A stretch of DNA of 64,000 bases from NCBI GenBank assembly GCA_020852815.1, contig JADZAN010000009.1, positions 211,264 to 275,263 of the forward strand, written 5' to 3'. The position numbers and the translations under genes were made by a program. The notes under the pieces were generated by a model. The model ran no database searches and was not told the origin of the DNA. It worked only from the letters and a program-made list of their open reading frames with translations. Below, piece after piece: positions 33,054 to 44,309 of this stretch. The first letter of the stretch is position 1. Each line of letters begins with the position of its first letter. The DNA comes from Gemmatimonadaceae bacterium. Lineage in GTDB: Bacteria > Gemmatimonadota > Gemmatimonadetes > Gemmatimonadales > Gemmatimonadaceae.

Positions 33054-36000
33054 TCACCGCCCCACGAAGTACGGCTTCCCCATCGCCTTGGGATTCGGCC
33101 ACACGCGCGACGCGTCGGCGCCGCTGAACAGGAGGCCGTTCTTCATCACGTAACGAATCCTCGACGCATTGCCGATGTCGTCCAGCGGGTTGGCGTCGAG
33201 GACGACGAGGTCGGCGAGCTTGCCGACCTCCAGGGAGCCAAGCTGGGCATCCAGACCGTGCTGCGTCGCACCGCGGATGGTGGCGATCTCGAGGATCTCC
33301 TGCGGGGTAAAGCCGCTGCGCTTGAAGAGGTCGAGCTCCCAGTGCGCGTCGATGCCGAACATCTGCCCATGCGCCCCCAGCTGCAACGACGTCCCGTTGC
33401 GATAGAGCTTCCGGAGCTCCGCGCCCATCGCCCAGACCGCCATGTCCTCCGGCCACAGCTTGGTGGGCGAGCGCACGCGCATGAGCTGTTCGGGGGTGAT
33501 GAAGCGCGTGAGCTTGGGGTCCTCCCACAGCTTCGACTGCTGGTGGTACCACCCCTCGCCCATCGCAACGTTGTAGCCGACGAGGAGCGTGGGCGACATC
33601 CCCGCCGTGGTCTTTCCCCAGAAGGTCACCACGTCGCCATAGAACGGATGATGTCCCATGGAGTGCTCGAGTCCCGTGATCCCGTCGAGGAGCTGCGTGA
33701 AGTTCATCTGTGGGTCGGCGGCCGACTCGGAGACGACGTTGAGCCCCAACTCGCGCGCCGCGGTAACGGTGAGCGAGCGGCGCAGGCGGACGTCCTGGAC
33801 GTAGTCCTTCACGGCGATGGCGCCATAGTCGCGGTTCCAGCGCAGCTGCTCGCGCGCGTCGTCGAGCGTGGCGATGGGGCGATACATGAGGCGCCGCGCA
33901 CCGGCGCGCCCGCCGTAGATGACGGAGCCGGTGGTGAAGTAGCGCGGCCCGACCATCTGCCCGCTGCGAATCATCTCGTTGAGCCAGGCGTCGCGGTACT
34001 CGTTGCCGTACACTTCGACCATGGTGGTGACACCATACGCAAGCGGCGCCGTGAAGTATGTCGGCTGCTGTTCAATGACGTGCAACGTGGACTGCTCGAT
34101 ATGCGGGTGCGCGTGCGCATCGATGAGCCCGGGGATGATGGTGGCGCCGGCGAGGTCGAAGACCTTGGCCCCCACGGGAACCGTGACGTTCGTGCCTAAC
34201 GCCGCAATCTTCCCATCGACGAGGACGATGGTGGCGCGCTCGACGACATCGCGCCGGGCGTTCATCGTCACCACTCGCGCGCCGGTGAGGGCGATGGGCG
34301 TCGTGTTGCGATCGACGGCGTAGTCGATCCCCAACTCGGTGCGGCGCGCGGTGGAGCCGGGCACGCGCGGACCGGTCCACGAAGCCGCGATGCCGCCGGC
34401 CGCGGTCGCGGCGGGTCGCGGCGCGCGCGCCTCGGGCGTCCCGTGCGCCTCGGGCGTCCCGCGCGCCTCCCGCGCTTCCTTCGCCTCGGCGACGATGTCG
34501 GCGACCGCCTTCTCGAAGAACCCGCGCGCCCGCGTCCACGCAATCGTGCGCGCGTCGGGCGACCAGGTGAGGTAGCCACCATCTTCGGCGTCGATGCGAA
34601 GGGCGGCCCCTGTGCCCTCGAACGGCGAGAGCGTCACCGCCTTGCCGGCACGGCTCCACGGGATGAGGTAGCTGCGCTGGTACTCGCGCACGGCGAGCCA
34701 CGACAGGTCACCCGATGGCACGACGGCGACGGCGTTGGGAAGGGCATAGAGCAACGTCTCGCCGCTCCCGTCAGGCGCAATGCGCTTGAGGACGAGGTTC
34801 TCTCCCTCGAACTCGGAGAAGTAGAGTGCCTGGCCATCACCCTGCCACATGACCGACGGCGGGATCTTCCCCGCGATGTTCGCATACTCGAGCGCGTGGC
34901 CGCTGACACCGGTGACGCGGTGCTCGGTCCCGTTGGTGTCACGCACGATGAGATCGAACTGGGTTTCGTTGGAAAGCCATGTGCCCCCCGCAAGCCCGGG
35001 CGCGCCGCGCACATAGGCGAGGCGCACGCCATCGGGGGCGAGGGCAAGCGATCCGTATTGCGCGGGGACGTTCGTCAGGCGTACGGCGGGCGCATCGAGC
35101 GACGCCTTGCGATAGACGGCGCCGAGCGAGTCGTCGCTCCACCCGGCGAAGTAGAGGGCGCCGCTCGCGGGGTCGACGATGGGCGACGTTTCCAGCATCG
35201 CGGAGCGCGTGACGTTGCGCGGCGCGGCACGCCCGTCGGTCACCCACAAGTCGCCTAACGCCTCGTACAGGACGCCGGCCGCGATACGCGTCCCCCAGCG
35301 GTGGCCACGCGTGGTGGCGCGGTCGACCGGCTCCTCATGGCGGAAGCGAATGGTCTCCGACGCCTCACGTTCCACGTGCGCGGTGAACGGAACCTGGGTG
35401 TCGGCTCCAGTCATCGTGTCGATGCGATGGATCGTCCCGCCGAAGGCAATCAGGAGGTGCGCGCCGTCCGGATGCCACGCCATCGCGGGAGCGGGGCCAT
35501 AGGTCGACGAACCCTGCTGGCGGTCGCGGTCGACCCCGCGGGCGAGGGTGCGCTCGCGACCGGTGACGAGGTCGCGCACGATGAGGATGGTCTCGTCGAT
35601 GGCGCGATGGAGATACGCGAGCTCGCGCCCGTTAGGCGACAGCGCGGGGGCAAAGGCGCCGCCCGCTCGCGCGACGCGCGTCACGAGCTCACCCGTGCGC
35701 CGATCGTAGCGATCGATGCGCACGCCGCTGGTAGGGGTCACGTATGGGTTGAAGGCGAACGCATACAGCGGCGCGTCGCGCCGCTCGAACAGGAGCCCAC
35801 TCCCATCGGGCTCGGCGACGGCGCCTCCGAGGACATTCCCGCCCTCGACGAGTCGCACCTTCCCGCCCTGTCGATCGAGCGCGACGAGCTGGTTGGGGGC
35901 ACCATCACCTTCGACGGTGGCATAGATCGCCCGACCGTCGATGGACCAGGTGGGGCGATAGTAGTTCTCGCTGCGTGCCGTCGACGCGCGCGACACACGC

Positions 36001-36431
36001 TCGAGGGCACCGGTCGCGCGGTCGAGCGTCCAGATGTCGTAGGCGCCGGCGCGGTCGGAGGAGAAGGCGATCGCGCGCCCATCCGGCGAATAGCGTGGGA
36101 AGAGGTTCCATGAACGCCCACTCGTCAGGCGCTTCGCCGCGCCGCCGTCGATCGGCATTTCGTACAAGTGGCCGAGAAGATCGAAGAGGAGCGTGCGGCC
36201 ATCGGGAGCGATGGAGAGCGACATCCACGTCCCCTCGGTGACGTCGAAGGAGATGGTCTTCGACGGGCCAGTGGGGGTCTCGACGTTCCACGCAGACGGT
36301 GATTGCGCGTACGCGCTCCGCATGGCGAGCGAGGAGACGAGCGCCGGCGCGAACACGGGCGCCAGCGAGGACACGATCGCGAGGACAAGGCGTCGAAGCA
36401 CCGACGAGCGGGGACGGGCAGGGCGCGTCAT
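33054..36431 (-). CDS. Secreted TolB-propeller/amidohydrolase fusion protein
   Basis: This large exported protein (1125 residues from ATG 36431) has a signal peptide ending SAYAQ. A TolB/WD40-like propeller region (about 45-650) has many DG-rich repeats (SIAPDGRTLLFD, RYSPDGRAIAFSSD, TWSPDARTIAW). A C-terminal amidohydrolase domain starts near residue 730 (ALTGARVVTMNARRDVVERATI). Metal-binding LIDAHAHPH, a LEHSMGHH segment and the closing LADLVVLDANPLDDI are present. Such fusions are common in Gemmatimonadota-like and Bacteroidota genomes and are thought to act on peptides or small amides. An Ala/Glu/Arg/Pro repeat (EARGTPEAHGTPEA) links the two parts. Confidence 0.87.
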   Translation of the reverse strand: MTRPARPRSSVLRRLVLAIVSSLAPVFAPALVSSLAMRSAYAQSPSAWNVETPTGPSKTISFDVTEGTWMSLSIAPDGRTLLFDLLGHLYEMPIDGGAAKRLTSGRSWNLFPRYSPDGRAIAFSSDRAGAYDIWTLDRATGALERVSRASTARSENYYRPTWSIDGRAIYATVEGDGAPNQLVALDRQGGKVRLVEGGNVLGGAVAEPDGSGLLFERRDAPLYAFAFNPYVTPTSGVRIDRYDRRTGELVTRVARAGGAFAPALSPNGRELAYLHRAIDETILIVRDLVTGRERTLARGVDRDRQQGSSTYGPAPAMAWHPDGAHLLIAFGGTIHRIDTMTGADTQVPFTAHVEREASETIRFRHEEPVDRATTRGHRWGTRIAAGVLYEALGDLWVTDGRAAPRNVTRSAMLETSPIVDPASGALYFAGWSDDSLGAVYRKASLDAPAVRLTNVPAQYGSLALAPDGVRLAYVRGAPGLAGGTWLSNETQFDLIVRDTNGTEHRVTGVSGHALEYANIAGKIPPSVMWQGDGQALYFSEFEGENLVLKRIAPDGSGETLLYALPNAVAVVPSGDLSWLAVREYQRSYLIPWSRAGKAVTLSPFEGTGAALRIDAEDGGYLTWSPDARTIAWTRARGFFEKAVADIVAEAKEAREARGTPEAHGTPEARAPRPAATAAGGIAASWTGPRVPGSTARRTELGIDYAVDRNTTPIALTGARVVTMNARRDVVERATIVLVDGKIAALGTNVTVPVGAKVFDLAGATIIPGLIDAHAHPHIEQSTLHVIEQQPTYFTAPLAYGVTTMVEVYGNEYRDAWLNEMIRSGQMVGPRYFTTGSVIYGGRAGARRLMYRPIATLDDAREQLRWNRDYGAIAVKDYVQDVRLRRSLTVTAARELGLNVVSESAADPQMNFTQLLDGITGLEHSMGHHPFYGDVVTFWGKTTAGMSPTLLVGYNVAMGEGWYHQQSKLWEDPKLTRFITPEQLMRVRSPTKLWPEDMAVWAMGAELRKLYRNGTSLQLGAHGQMFGIDAHWELDLFKRSGFTPQEILEIATIRGATQHGLDAQLGSLEVGKLADLVVLDANPLDDIGNASRIRYVMKNGLLFSGADASRVWPNPKAMGKPYFVGR

Positions 36432-36588
36432 GGATGGAAGGGCGGGGGGCGAGGCGAGCCCGTGCGAGGCGATGTCGCGTCGCGCGAAAGTGCCGGTTGC
36501 CCCTCGCGCCGTCAACGACGCGGTGTGGTCTCGCCTGGCGACTCGACTATCGCGGCATCGACTGCATCGATCACCGCAACTGCATCGC

Positions 36589-37949
<1,361 letters not shown>

Positions 37950-37953
<4 letters not shown>

Positions 37954-38678
37954 GTGAGCGCGAGGAAGACGTCCTCGAGCTCACCCGCCGGAAGTCCCGC
38001 CTGCGCGCGCAACGCGCCTAACGACCCACGGGCGCCGGTGCGGCCGTCGCTCACCAGCACCAATCGATCGCAGCTCCGTTCGGCGTCGCGCATGGCGTGG
38101 ATCGAGAGGAGGAGCGAGCGACCCTCGCGCGCCGTCTGGCGAAGGAGGGCGATGGTCTGGCGAACCTGGCGCAGGTCCAGTCCGTCGAAGGGTTCGTCCA
38201 TGAGGACGAGCGGTCGCGGGACCAGGAGGGCCAGCGAGAGCAGGAGGCGCTTGCGCTGTCCCTTGGAGAGTTCGCCGATGGGGCGCCGTTGCAGCTCCTC
38301 GACGCCGAGTGCAACGGCGGCCCCTCGCGCCCAGGCGTCGCGGGTGCGGGCGTCGACGTTCCACAAGTCGGCGAAAACATCCACGACATCGCCCGCCCGC
38401 TCGTCGCGCCACGGGACGAGCGAGTCGGGAAGGTAGAACATCGCCCTGTGACGTTCCTCGGCGGCGAGCGGGACGCCATCCACGAACACCTCGCCGCCGT
38501 CGGCGGGGAGGAGACCGGCGAGGCAGTCGAGGATCGTGCTCTTGCCGGCCCCGTTAGGCCCGAGGAGGCCGACGACCTCGCCGCGGCTCACCTCGAAGGA
38601 GGCGTCACGCACCGCCTCGATCGGGCCGAAGCTCCTCCTCAGCGCGCGGACGACGAGGCGGTGGATGTCGTCGGGCAT
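37950..38678 (-). CDS. ABC transporter ATP-binding protein
   Basis: This 242-residue ATPase has Walker A LLGPNGAGKST, the Q-loop region FYLPDS, the signature ELSKGQRKRLLL (a slight variant of LSGGQ), Walker B PLVLMDEPFDGLD and the H-loop SIHAM. It should drive the adjacent ABC-2 permease. The start overlaps the TonB receptor stop by 1 bp (TGATG), and its stop overlaps the permease start. The three genes are clearly one unit. Confidence 0.93.
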
Positions 38679-41020
38679 CAGTCGCGATGCAGGGTAAAGC
38701 CGGCGCGCAGCGTGCGCGGCATGCCGTACGAGATGAGCGCATTGGCGCCGGACCCGGAGAGGTTCACCTGGTATTGCTCGTTGGTGACGTTCTCGAGGGC
38801 GACGAAGCCGGAGAGCCCGCGCATGATCTCGCGGTTGGCTTGCAGGTCCACGACGGTGAACGGGTCGAGCCAGGCGCCCTGCAACGTGGTCGTGTGTCCC
38901 TCGTGCCGCCAGATTCCGGTGTAGGTGCCGAAGCGAGACGACGTCCACGTGGCACGCACGACCTGTTTGGGCGACGGGACGCGGTTGACGTGCGCGCCAA
39001 CGACGGTCCCGGTGGGGCCCGCGGCGATGCGGGCGTCGTCGTAGTTCACGCTCCCGCTCAGGAAGAGCGAGGGGAGCGGACGGAGGGCGACGTAGGCCTC
39101 GCCGCCCTTGCTGCGCGTGCGGGTGACGTTGAGGCGCTGGCGCGTGGTGACACCGCCGGTGGTGCTGAGCGTGACGGGGACGTTGAAGTCGCGATAGTTC
39201 GCGACGTACCACGTGCCCTTCATCTCGATCCAGTGCGAGGGTTGCCACTGCAGCCCCACCTCGCGCCCCTGCGCCTTCTCGGGCTTGAGGTACGGGTTGG
39301 GGAGGGTAATGGATGTGTTGCTCACCTGCTTGCGATAGAGCTCGGCCAGGTTCGGGGCGCGGAAGGCTTCGTAGTAGGCGCCGTGGATGGCGAGCGTGGA
39401 GGTGAGCTGGTAGCGCGCGCCGAGTCGCGGGGAGAAGGCGGTCTTGCTGCTGTCGGCGTAGCGCGTGATGCCCGCGGCGGCGTCGACCGACGCGCCGTTG
39501 GCGTTGGTCCAGTGGTCGAGGCGGGCGCTCAGCTCGATGCGCAGCGGCGCGGCCGGCGCGGCGATGGCTTGCACGAAGAGCCCGCTCAGCGCCTGGTCGC
39601 CGCCCGACCAGACCTTGCGCACCTGCTGTCTGCAGTTTGCGCCCGGGCAGGTGGTATTGAAGCTGCGCTCATCGTAGGCGCCGCTGTAGTGCCGGTAGTC
39701 GGCGCCGGCGCTGAACGACTCGACGTGCGTCATCGGAAGCGCGCGCGTCCAGGTGGCCGAGGCACCCCAGTCGTGGCTGGGGATGTCGGCGGTGACGCTG
39801 CTATCCTCGCACTGGCGCGCCGCTGTGGCGGGCGATGCACAGGTGGACGAGTTGCTGCGGATGGCGGCGCTGCGCTGGTGCTCGTCCTGACGACCGTCCC
39901 AGGCGCGGAGGGCGAGCGTGCCGGCGTGCTCGCCCTGCCAGTTGAGCCCCGCGTCCAGGTGTTGCTGCTGGCGGTCCTGGTATGAGAGCGGCGTGCCGGT
40001 GTGGCGGTTGTCGCCAAAGAGGTGCCCGGTGACGAAGGCGTTGAGGCGCGCGGTGGGGGCGTAGTTGAGGCGCACATAGCTGTTGCGCTGGATGATCTCC
40101 GAACGCTGGTCGATGCGGCCGCGCCTGGTGGGGTCGAGCAGCGTGTAGCCCCCGCCGGACTGGTAGTCGCCGCTCACGGTGGCGGTGAGGGGGCCAACGA
40201 GCGGGATGCCGGCGGCGGCGGCGACGTGCTGCCCGCCGCGTTCCCCACCGTCGACCGAGAGTCGCATGCTCCCCGGGGCCATGGGGCGCGAGAAGAAGGA
40301 GATGACGCCGCCCATGGCGCCGTTGCCGTACAGCGCCGACTGCCCGCCCTCGAGGACCTCGACGCGGTCGAGCATCCCCTTGGGGACGCGCCCCCAGTCG
40401 ATCCACTCGCCCCATGCGTCGTTCACGGGAATCCCGTCGAAGAGAACGACCGTGCGCCCTTCGTCGACGCCGCGGATGGAGACGATCTGCGCCGTGCCGC
40501 CGACTAACGACGAGGTGCGGGGAAGTTCGACGCCGGGAATCTCGCGCAGGAGGTCCTGCGACTCGCGCGCGGCGGTGGTCTCGATGTGCTGCGGCGTGAG
40601 GACGTTGACCGTGGTGGCAATGCGGCGCGCCTCCTCGGGGGTGCGGGTCGCCGTGGTGACCACGCTGGAGAGGAGGAGGGAACCGGGCGACAGCTCGACG
40701 TCGAGCGTGGCGTCCTCACCCGGCCTCACCTCCACGACGCGACGCAGCGGGGCATACCCGACCGCGGTAACGAGGAGCTGATAGCGTCCGCCGGGGAGGG
40801 CGCGAAGGAGGTAGCGGCCGTTGCTCCCGCTGACGGCTAGGCGCGGCGGCGAGGCAATCTCGACGCGGGCGTCGGCGATCGGGGCGTGCGTGGTGCTGGC
40901 GGTGACGGTGCCGCGCAGCGCGGCGGTTTCCTGCGCGGCGAGCGCGCTGGTTGAGCCGGTCGACAGGAATGCCGCGGCCATCGCTGCGGCGAGCAGCGAG
41001 CGAACAGGTGAGGGGACCAT
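38678..41020 (-). CDS. TonB-dependent outer-membrane receptor with N-terminal carboxypeptidase-like domain
   Basis: This is a 780-residue receptor with a signal peptide of about 29 residues ending ALAAQ. A carboxypeptidase-regulatory-like domain follows (about 33-115, ALRGTVTASTTHAPIADARVEI, GGRYQLLVTAVGYAP). The plug lies at ~115-225 (VNVLTPQHIETTAARESQDLLREIPGVEL, VSIRGVDEGRTVVLFDGIPVNDAWGEW). A 22-strand-type beta-barrel ends in a C-terminal aromatic/Arg-rich strand (RAGFTLHRD). It should bring in a large ligand with TonB energy. The ligand is unknown; the barrel shows the NPYLKPEK motif common in such receptors. It is encoded with an ABC transporter. Confidence 0.92.
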   Translation of the reverse strand: MVPSPVRSLLAAAMAAAFLSTGSTSALAAQETAALRGTVTASTTHAPIADARVEIASPPRLAVSGSNGRYLLRALPGGRYQLLVTAVGYAPLRRVVEVRPGEDATLDVELSPGSLLLSSVVTTATRTPEEARRIATTVNVLTPQHIETTAARESQDLLREIPGVELPRTSSLVGGTAQIVSIRGVDEGRTVVLFDGIPVNDAWGEWIDWGRVPKGMLDRVEVLEGGQSALYGNGAMGGVISFFSRPMAPGSMRLSVDGGERGGQHVAAAAGIPLVGPLTATVSGDYQSGGGYTLLDPTRRGRIDQRSEIIQRNSYVRLNYAPTARLNAFVTGHLFGDNRHTGTPLSYQDRQQQHLDAGLNWQGEHAGTLALRAWDGRQDEHQRSAAIRSNSSTCASPATAARQCEDSSVTADIPSHDWGASATWTRALPMTHVESFSAGADYRHYSGAYDERSFNTTCPGANCRQQVRKVWSGGDQALSGLFVQAIAAPAAPLRIELSARLDHWTNANGASVDAAAGITRYADSSKTAFSPRLGARYQLTSTLAIHGAYYEAFRAPNLAELYRKQVSNTSITLPNPYLKPEKAQGREVGLQWQPSHWIEMKGTWYVANYRDFNVPVTLSTTGGVTTRQRLNVTRTRSKGGEAYVALRPLPSLFLSGSVNYDDARIAAGPTGTVVGAHVNRVPSPKQVVRATWTSSRFGTYTGIWRHEGHTTTLQGAWLDPFTVVDLQANREIMRGLSGFVALENVTNEQYQVNLSGSGANALISYGMPRTLRAGFTLHRD

Positions 41021-41025
41021 CGAAG

Positions 41026-41733
41026 TCAGGGCGAGCGGGAGGCGCGGGCGGCGCAGAGCGCCAGGGCGATTGGGGGGAGTCCGGCCGCATCGCGCCTCAG
41101 GTCGACGCGCCCGGGATCTTCCATGGGGGCCGGTTCGAGCCCTCCATTCGCAGTGCGGATGAGCTGGGTGCCGTAGATCTGCTTTCGCCCCTGCTGCAGG
41201 CGCAGGCGATCCTCGAGCGTGGCAACGGCCGCCGGCGGCGACTCGTCGGGGCCGGCCTCCATCATCCGGTGAAGCACGGTGCGCGCGAGGATCGAGTCGC
41301 GCGCGGCGAGCAGCCAGACGGCGCGCACACCGGCGGGGCCGACCACGGAACGCACCGGCCACGGCGACTGCCGGTTCTTCGCCAGCGCACGCAGCGAGTC
41401 GAGCATGCTTGCCTGCGCCGTGGCGTCACCTCCTGTGGGCCCGCCCTCACCGACGATCTCGAAGCCCGGAAGCGCACCAGCGTCGGCGACGCCCCCGATC
41501 CCCGCGGCGTGCAGGAGTGCCACCCGCAATCCGTCGTTGCTCCAGTCGTGCCGCGATTCGTCGCTCCACGCGCGTTGCTTGCGGAACCAATCGGCCGAGG
41601 TGTCGACGGTGCAGCGCACGTTAGGCGTCCGGGCCCGTGCCGCCGTGGGGCGCTGGGCGAGCGCGGGCGCAGCCAACACCGCCGCGGCGACGGGGAGGAG
41701 GGCGAGGCTGGTTGCCAGGAGCGCGCGTCTCAT
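41026..41733 (-). CDS. Secreted DUF6624-like protein
   Basis: This 235-residue protein has a signal peptide (~1-26, ending PALAQR). The rest is alpha-helical and ends with the pattern QGRKQIYGTQ, PMEDPGRVDLRRDAAGLPPI, which I recognise from the DUF6624 family. No catalytic site is known for this family. It is coupled to the ConA-like gene upstream (4-bp overlap) and ends 5 bp before the receptor start, so it belongs to the receptor/ABC operon. Confidence 0.7.
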   Translation of the reverse strand: MRRALLATSLALLPVAAAVLAAPALAQRPTAARARTPNVRCTVDTSADWFRKQRAWSDESRHDWSNDGLRVALLHAAGIGGVADAGALPGFEIVGEGGPTGGDATAQASMLDSLRALAKNRQSPWPVRSVVGPAGVRAVWLLAARDSILARTVLHRMMEAGPDESPPAAVATLEDRLRLQQGRKQIYGTQLIRTANGGLEPAPMEDPGRVDLRRDAAGLPPIALALCAARASRSP

Positions 41734-42665
41734 GGCTGTGCTGCAGGCTTCGCTTCAGGCCGCGCTTCGGGCTTCGCTTCGGGCCGCGCTTCGGGCCGCG
41801 CTTCGGGCTTCGCTTCGGGCTTCACCGCCGGCTTGGGTGCCGCGGGGGCCACGGTGAAGTCGGCAAACTCCGACATGCTGTCGGTCTTGGACCAGAGCCC
41901 CACTTTGCCGCTGACGGGGGCCTTGAGCGCGTGCTCCAGCACGAGCTTCCCGTCGAGGTACGTCTTGAAGTCGGTCCCGTGGACGGTGGTCCTGAGTTCG
42001 TGCCAGGTGCCCATCTCCAGGGGGAGGCTTTCGGTCCCCCGTTTGACAAACGAGCGCTTGCCGTCGTTGAAGGTCCAGAGGACGACGTTGTCCTCGGTGC
42101 CATTGAAGCGCACGGCGAGGTAGTCGCCGTTGGGCTTCACGTCGAACAGGATCCCTGCACAGCGGTCCAGCGTTCCGGCAATCATCTTGAAGCGGCTCGA
42201 GATCTCGCCGTCGGTGAAGTCGGGGACGTCCTTCGCCACCGCGATGGGGAAGTAGGCGAAGGCCTTCACGTTGTCGATGAACTCCTCGTGGCGTGCGCCG
42301 TAGATGGCGCGCGCCTTGTCGGCGAGCCCTCCCGCCGGCTGCCCCTTCTTCCAGGCCCGCCCGTCGACGAGGATGACCTTCTTCCCCTCGTCAGATGCAA
42401 CGACCCAGTTGCCCACCATGGGGATGAACGACACCGGCTCCTTCCCGACCACGTCGCGGGCGAGCGAGACCGGCTGCACCGCGGCACGCGTCGCCGCGCC
42501 CTGAGCACCCGCGGCGCGCGGAGCACTCGCGAGCAGGGCAGCGACGAAGGCCAGCGCGGCTCGCGCGGCTCGCGAGGCTCGCGAGGCTAGCGCGGCTCGC
42601 GAGGCGACTGAACCGACTGGCGCGAACGTCGCGAGCGACGCGAGTCGATGGAGAGTGGGCCGCAT
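41730..42665 (-). CDS. Secreted ConA-like lectin/DUF1080-type protein with charged repeat tail
   Basis: This 311-residue protein starts with an Ala/Arg-rich leader (a DNA repeat of GCTCGCGAG type) and a likely signal peptide ending AAGAQG. A ConA-like jelly-roll (about 110-275) has GILFDVKPNGDYLAVRFNG, WHELRTTVHGTDFKTYLDGK and SGKVGLWSKTDSMSEFADFTV, the pattern of DUF1080/3-keto-disaccharide hydrolase-like domains. The tail is KPEA/RPEA repeats, perhaps a cell-wall or membrane spacer. It heads the operon with the receptor and ABC genes, which suggests binding of a glycan or glycoside. Confidence 0.75.
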   Translation of the reverse strand: MRPTLHRLASLATFAPVGSVASRAALASRASRAARAALAFVAALLASAPRAAGAQGAATRAAVQPVSLARDVVGKEPVSFIPMVGNWVVASDEGKKVILVDGRAWKKGQPAGGLADKARAIYGARHEEFIDNVKAFAYFPIAVAKDVPDFTDGEISSRFKMIAGTLDRCAGILFDVKPNGDYLAVRFNGTEDNVVLWTFNDGKRSFVKRGTESLPLEMGTWHELRTTVHGTDFKTYLDGKLVLEHALKAPVSGKVGLWSKTDSMSEFADFTVAPAAPKPAVKPEAKPEARPEARPEAKPEARPEAKPAAQP

Positions 42666-42722
42666 GTCACGATGCCTGCGAAGGAATGGTCGGACGCGTA
42701 CGAACCCGAAGGGGGCTCTCTA

Positions 42723-42739
42723 TCATGAATAAAACATGA
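42723..42739. promoter_or_regulatory. Inverted repeat TCATG-N7-CATGA upstream of the receptor/ABC operon
   Basis: A short AT-rich island, the only one in this intergenic stretch, carries a 5-bp palindrome with a 7-bp spacer (AATAAAA). It lies 58 bp before the first gene of the minus-strand operon and may be the operator and -10 region. Confidence 0.3.
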
Positions 42740-42810
42740 CTACGCGAGGCGCGTTCCAGCGTTGCGCCCTTCGCCAAACCTTTGCATCCCCAAACACCCG
42801 CGCCCGCGTC

Positions 42811-44307
42811 TCAGAGCGCCGGCCGCCGCCTCCCGTGCTGCGTCGCCTGCTCGAACGCGTGCGCCACCTGCAGCACGCCCCAGTCGTTCCGGTGCTGCCC
42901 CACGATCTGCAGCCCCACCGGGAGTCCGCGCGCGCTGAACCCCGCCGGGACCGAGATGGCGGGGCACGCGGTCATGGTCACGTACCAGCACGAGCGCATC
43001 CAGTCGATGTAGGTCGGCATCGTCACGCCGTTCACCGCGACGGGATACTCGGTGCCGAGGTCGAACGGCTCCACCTGCGTCACCGGGCAGACGAAGTAGT
43101 CGTACCTGGTGAAGAACTGGTGCACCTCGCGCCACAGCCGCGCTTGTCGGGCATTGGCGCGCGCGACGTCCGACGAACGCAGCCGCTCAGCCTCGGCAAT
43201 CTCCCACTTCACCGTCTCCTTGAAGGCAGACGGGTTGTCCTGCGCCAGCTTTGCATAGTTGGCGTGGAAGGTCAGGTGGCGCAGGATGGGGAAGGCCTCG
43301 TCTATTCCCTCGAACGACGGCTCGGCGTCCTCGACCACGCATCCGAGGTCGACGAAGTGCTGGCGCTGCGCGTGCACGACGCGCGTGATCTCGGGCTCGA
43401 ACGGGATGCCGCCCATCGCGGTGAACCAGGCGATGCGCACCCCCTTGAGCGATCGTTCGAGCGGGGCGCGAAAGGTGGCGGGATCGTCGGAGAGCGAGAG
43501 CGGGTCGGGGTGATACGGCCCGCTGATGGCGCTGAGGAAGAGCGCGACGTCGGCGACGGTGCGCGCCATCGGTCCCGATGTGGAGAGCGGGGACCATGAG
43601 CCGTCGTCGTCGGGGACGCGCCCGGGCGACGGACGCAGGCCCACGACGTTGTTCCACGCTGCGGGGTTCCGCAGCGAGCCGCCGGTGTCGCTCCCGTCGG
43701 CGATGGGGACGAGCTGGCAGGTGAGAGCACAGGCGGCCCCCCCGCTCGAACCGCCCACGGTGCGCGTGCGGTCGTAGCCGTTGCGGGTGGCGCCAAAAAC
43801 GGGGTTGAAGGTGTTGGAGCCGGCGCCGAACTCCGGGGTGTTGGTCTTGCCTAACGTGATGGCGCCGGCGGCGCGGATGCGCCGGACGATGAGGGCGTCG
43901 GCGGTGGGGATGTTGTTGGCGAAGAGCGGCGACCCGCGTGTGGTGCGGATCCCGGCGGTATCGACCAGGTCCTTGTGCGCCACGGGGAGCCCGTGGAGGG
44001 CGCCTAACGGCTCGCCGCGCGCCTGCCGCTCGTCGGCCTCGCGCGCCCAGCGCTGCGCCATCTCGGGGACGAGGGTGACGATGGCGTTGACAGCCGGGTT
44101 CACCCGGGCAATGCGCGCGAGATGTGCGTCGAGGACCTCGCGTGCCGAGACGTCCTTTCGGCGGATGCGCGCGGCGAGTTCGACGGCGGTGAGAGTGCAG
44201 AGCTCGTCGCCGGCGTCGCGGTCGGACAGGTCGGCGAGCCTCGCCGAGAGCGCGGCGGCGCCAAGGCGCTTGCCAAAGTCGCGGCGGGAAAGGGACTCGT
44301 CAGGCAT
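42811..44307 (-). CDS. Amidase (amidase-signature family)
   Basis: This 498-residue enzyme has the Ser-Ser-Lys triad: Lys in PVAHKDLV, the signature TVGGSSGGAACAL and Ser in DGSDTGGSLRNP. It hydrolyses amides; the closest style is the general amidase/indoleacetamide hydrolase group, but the substrate cannot be told. The N-terminus MPDESLSRRDFGKRLGAAA looks like a Tat leader without a strong hydrophobic core, so export is uncertain. ATG 44307 lies 3 bp after the kinase stop, so the two genes are co-transcribed. Confidence 0.9.
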   Translation of the reverse strand: MPDESLSRRDFGKRLGAAALSARLADLSDRDAGDELCTLTAVELAARIRRKDVSAREVLDAHLARIARVNPAVNAIVTLVPEMAQRWAREADERQARGEPLGALHGLPVAHKDLVDTAGIRTTRGSPLFANNIPTADALIVRRIRAAGAITLGKTNTPEFGAGSNTFNPVFGATRNGYDRTRTVGGSSGGAACALTCQLVPIADGSDTGGSLRNPAAWNNVVGLRPSPGRVPDDDGSWSPLSTSGPMARTVADVALFLSAISGPYHPDPLSLSDDPATFRAPLERSLKGVRIAWFTAMGGIPFEPEITRVVHAQRQHFVDLGCVVEDAEPSFEGIDEAFPILRHLTFHANYAKLAQDNPSAFKETVKWEIAEAERLRSSDVARANARQARLWREVHQFFTRYDYFVCPVTQVEPFDLGTEYPVAVNGVTMPTYIDWMRSCWYVTMTACPAISVPAGFSARGLPVGLQIVGQHRNDWGVLQVAHAFEQATQHGRRRPAL

Positions 44308-44309
44308 CG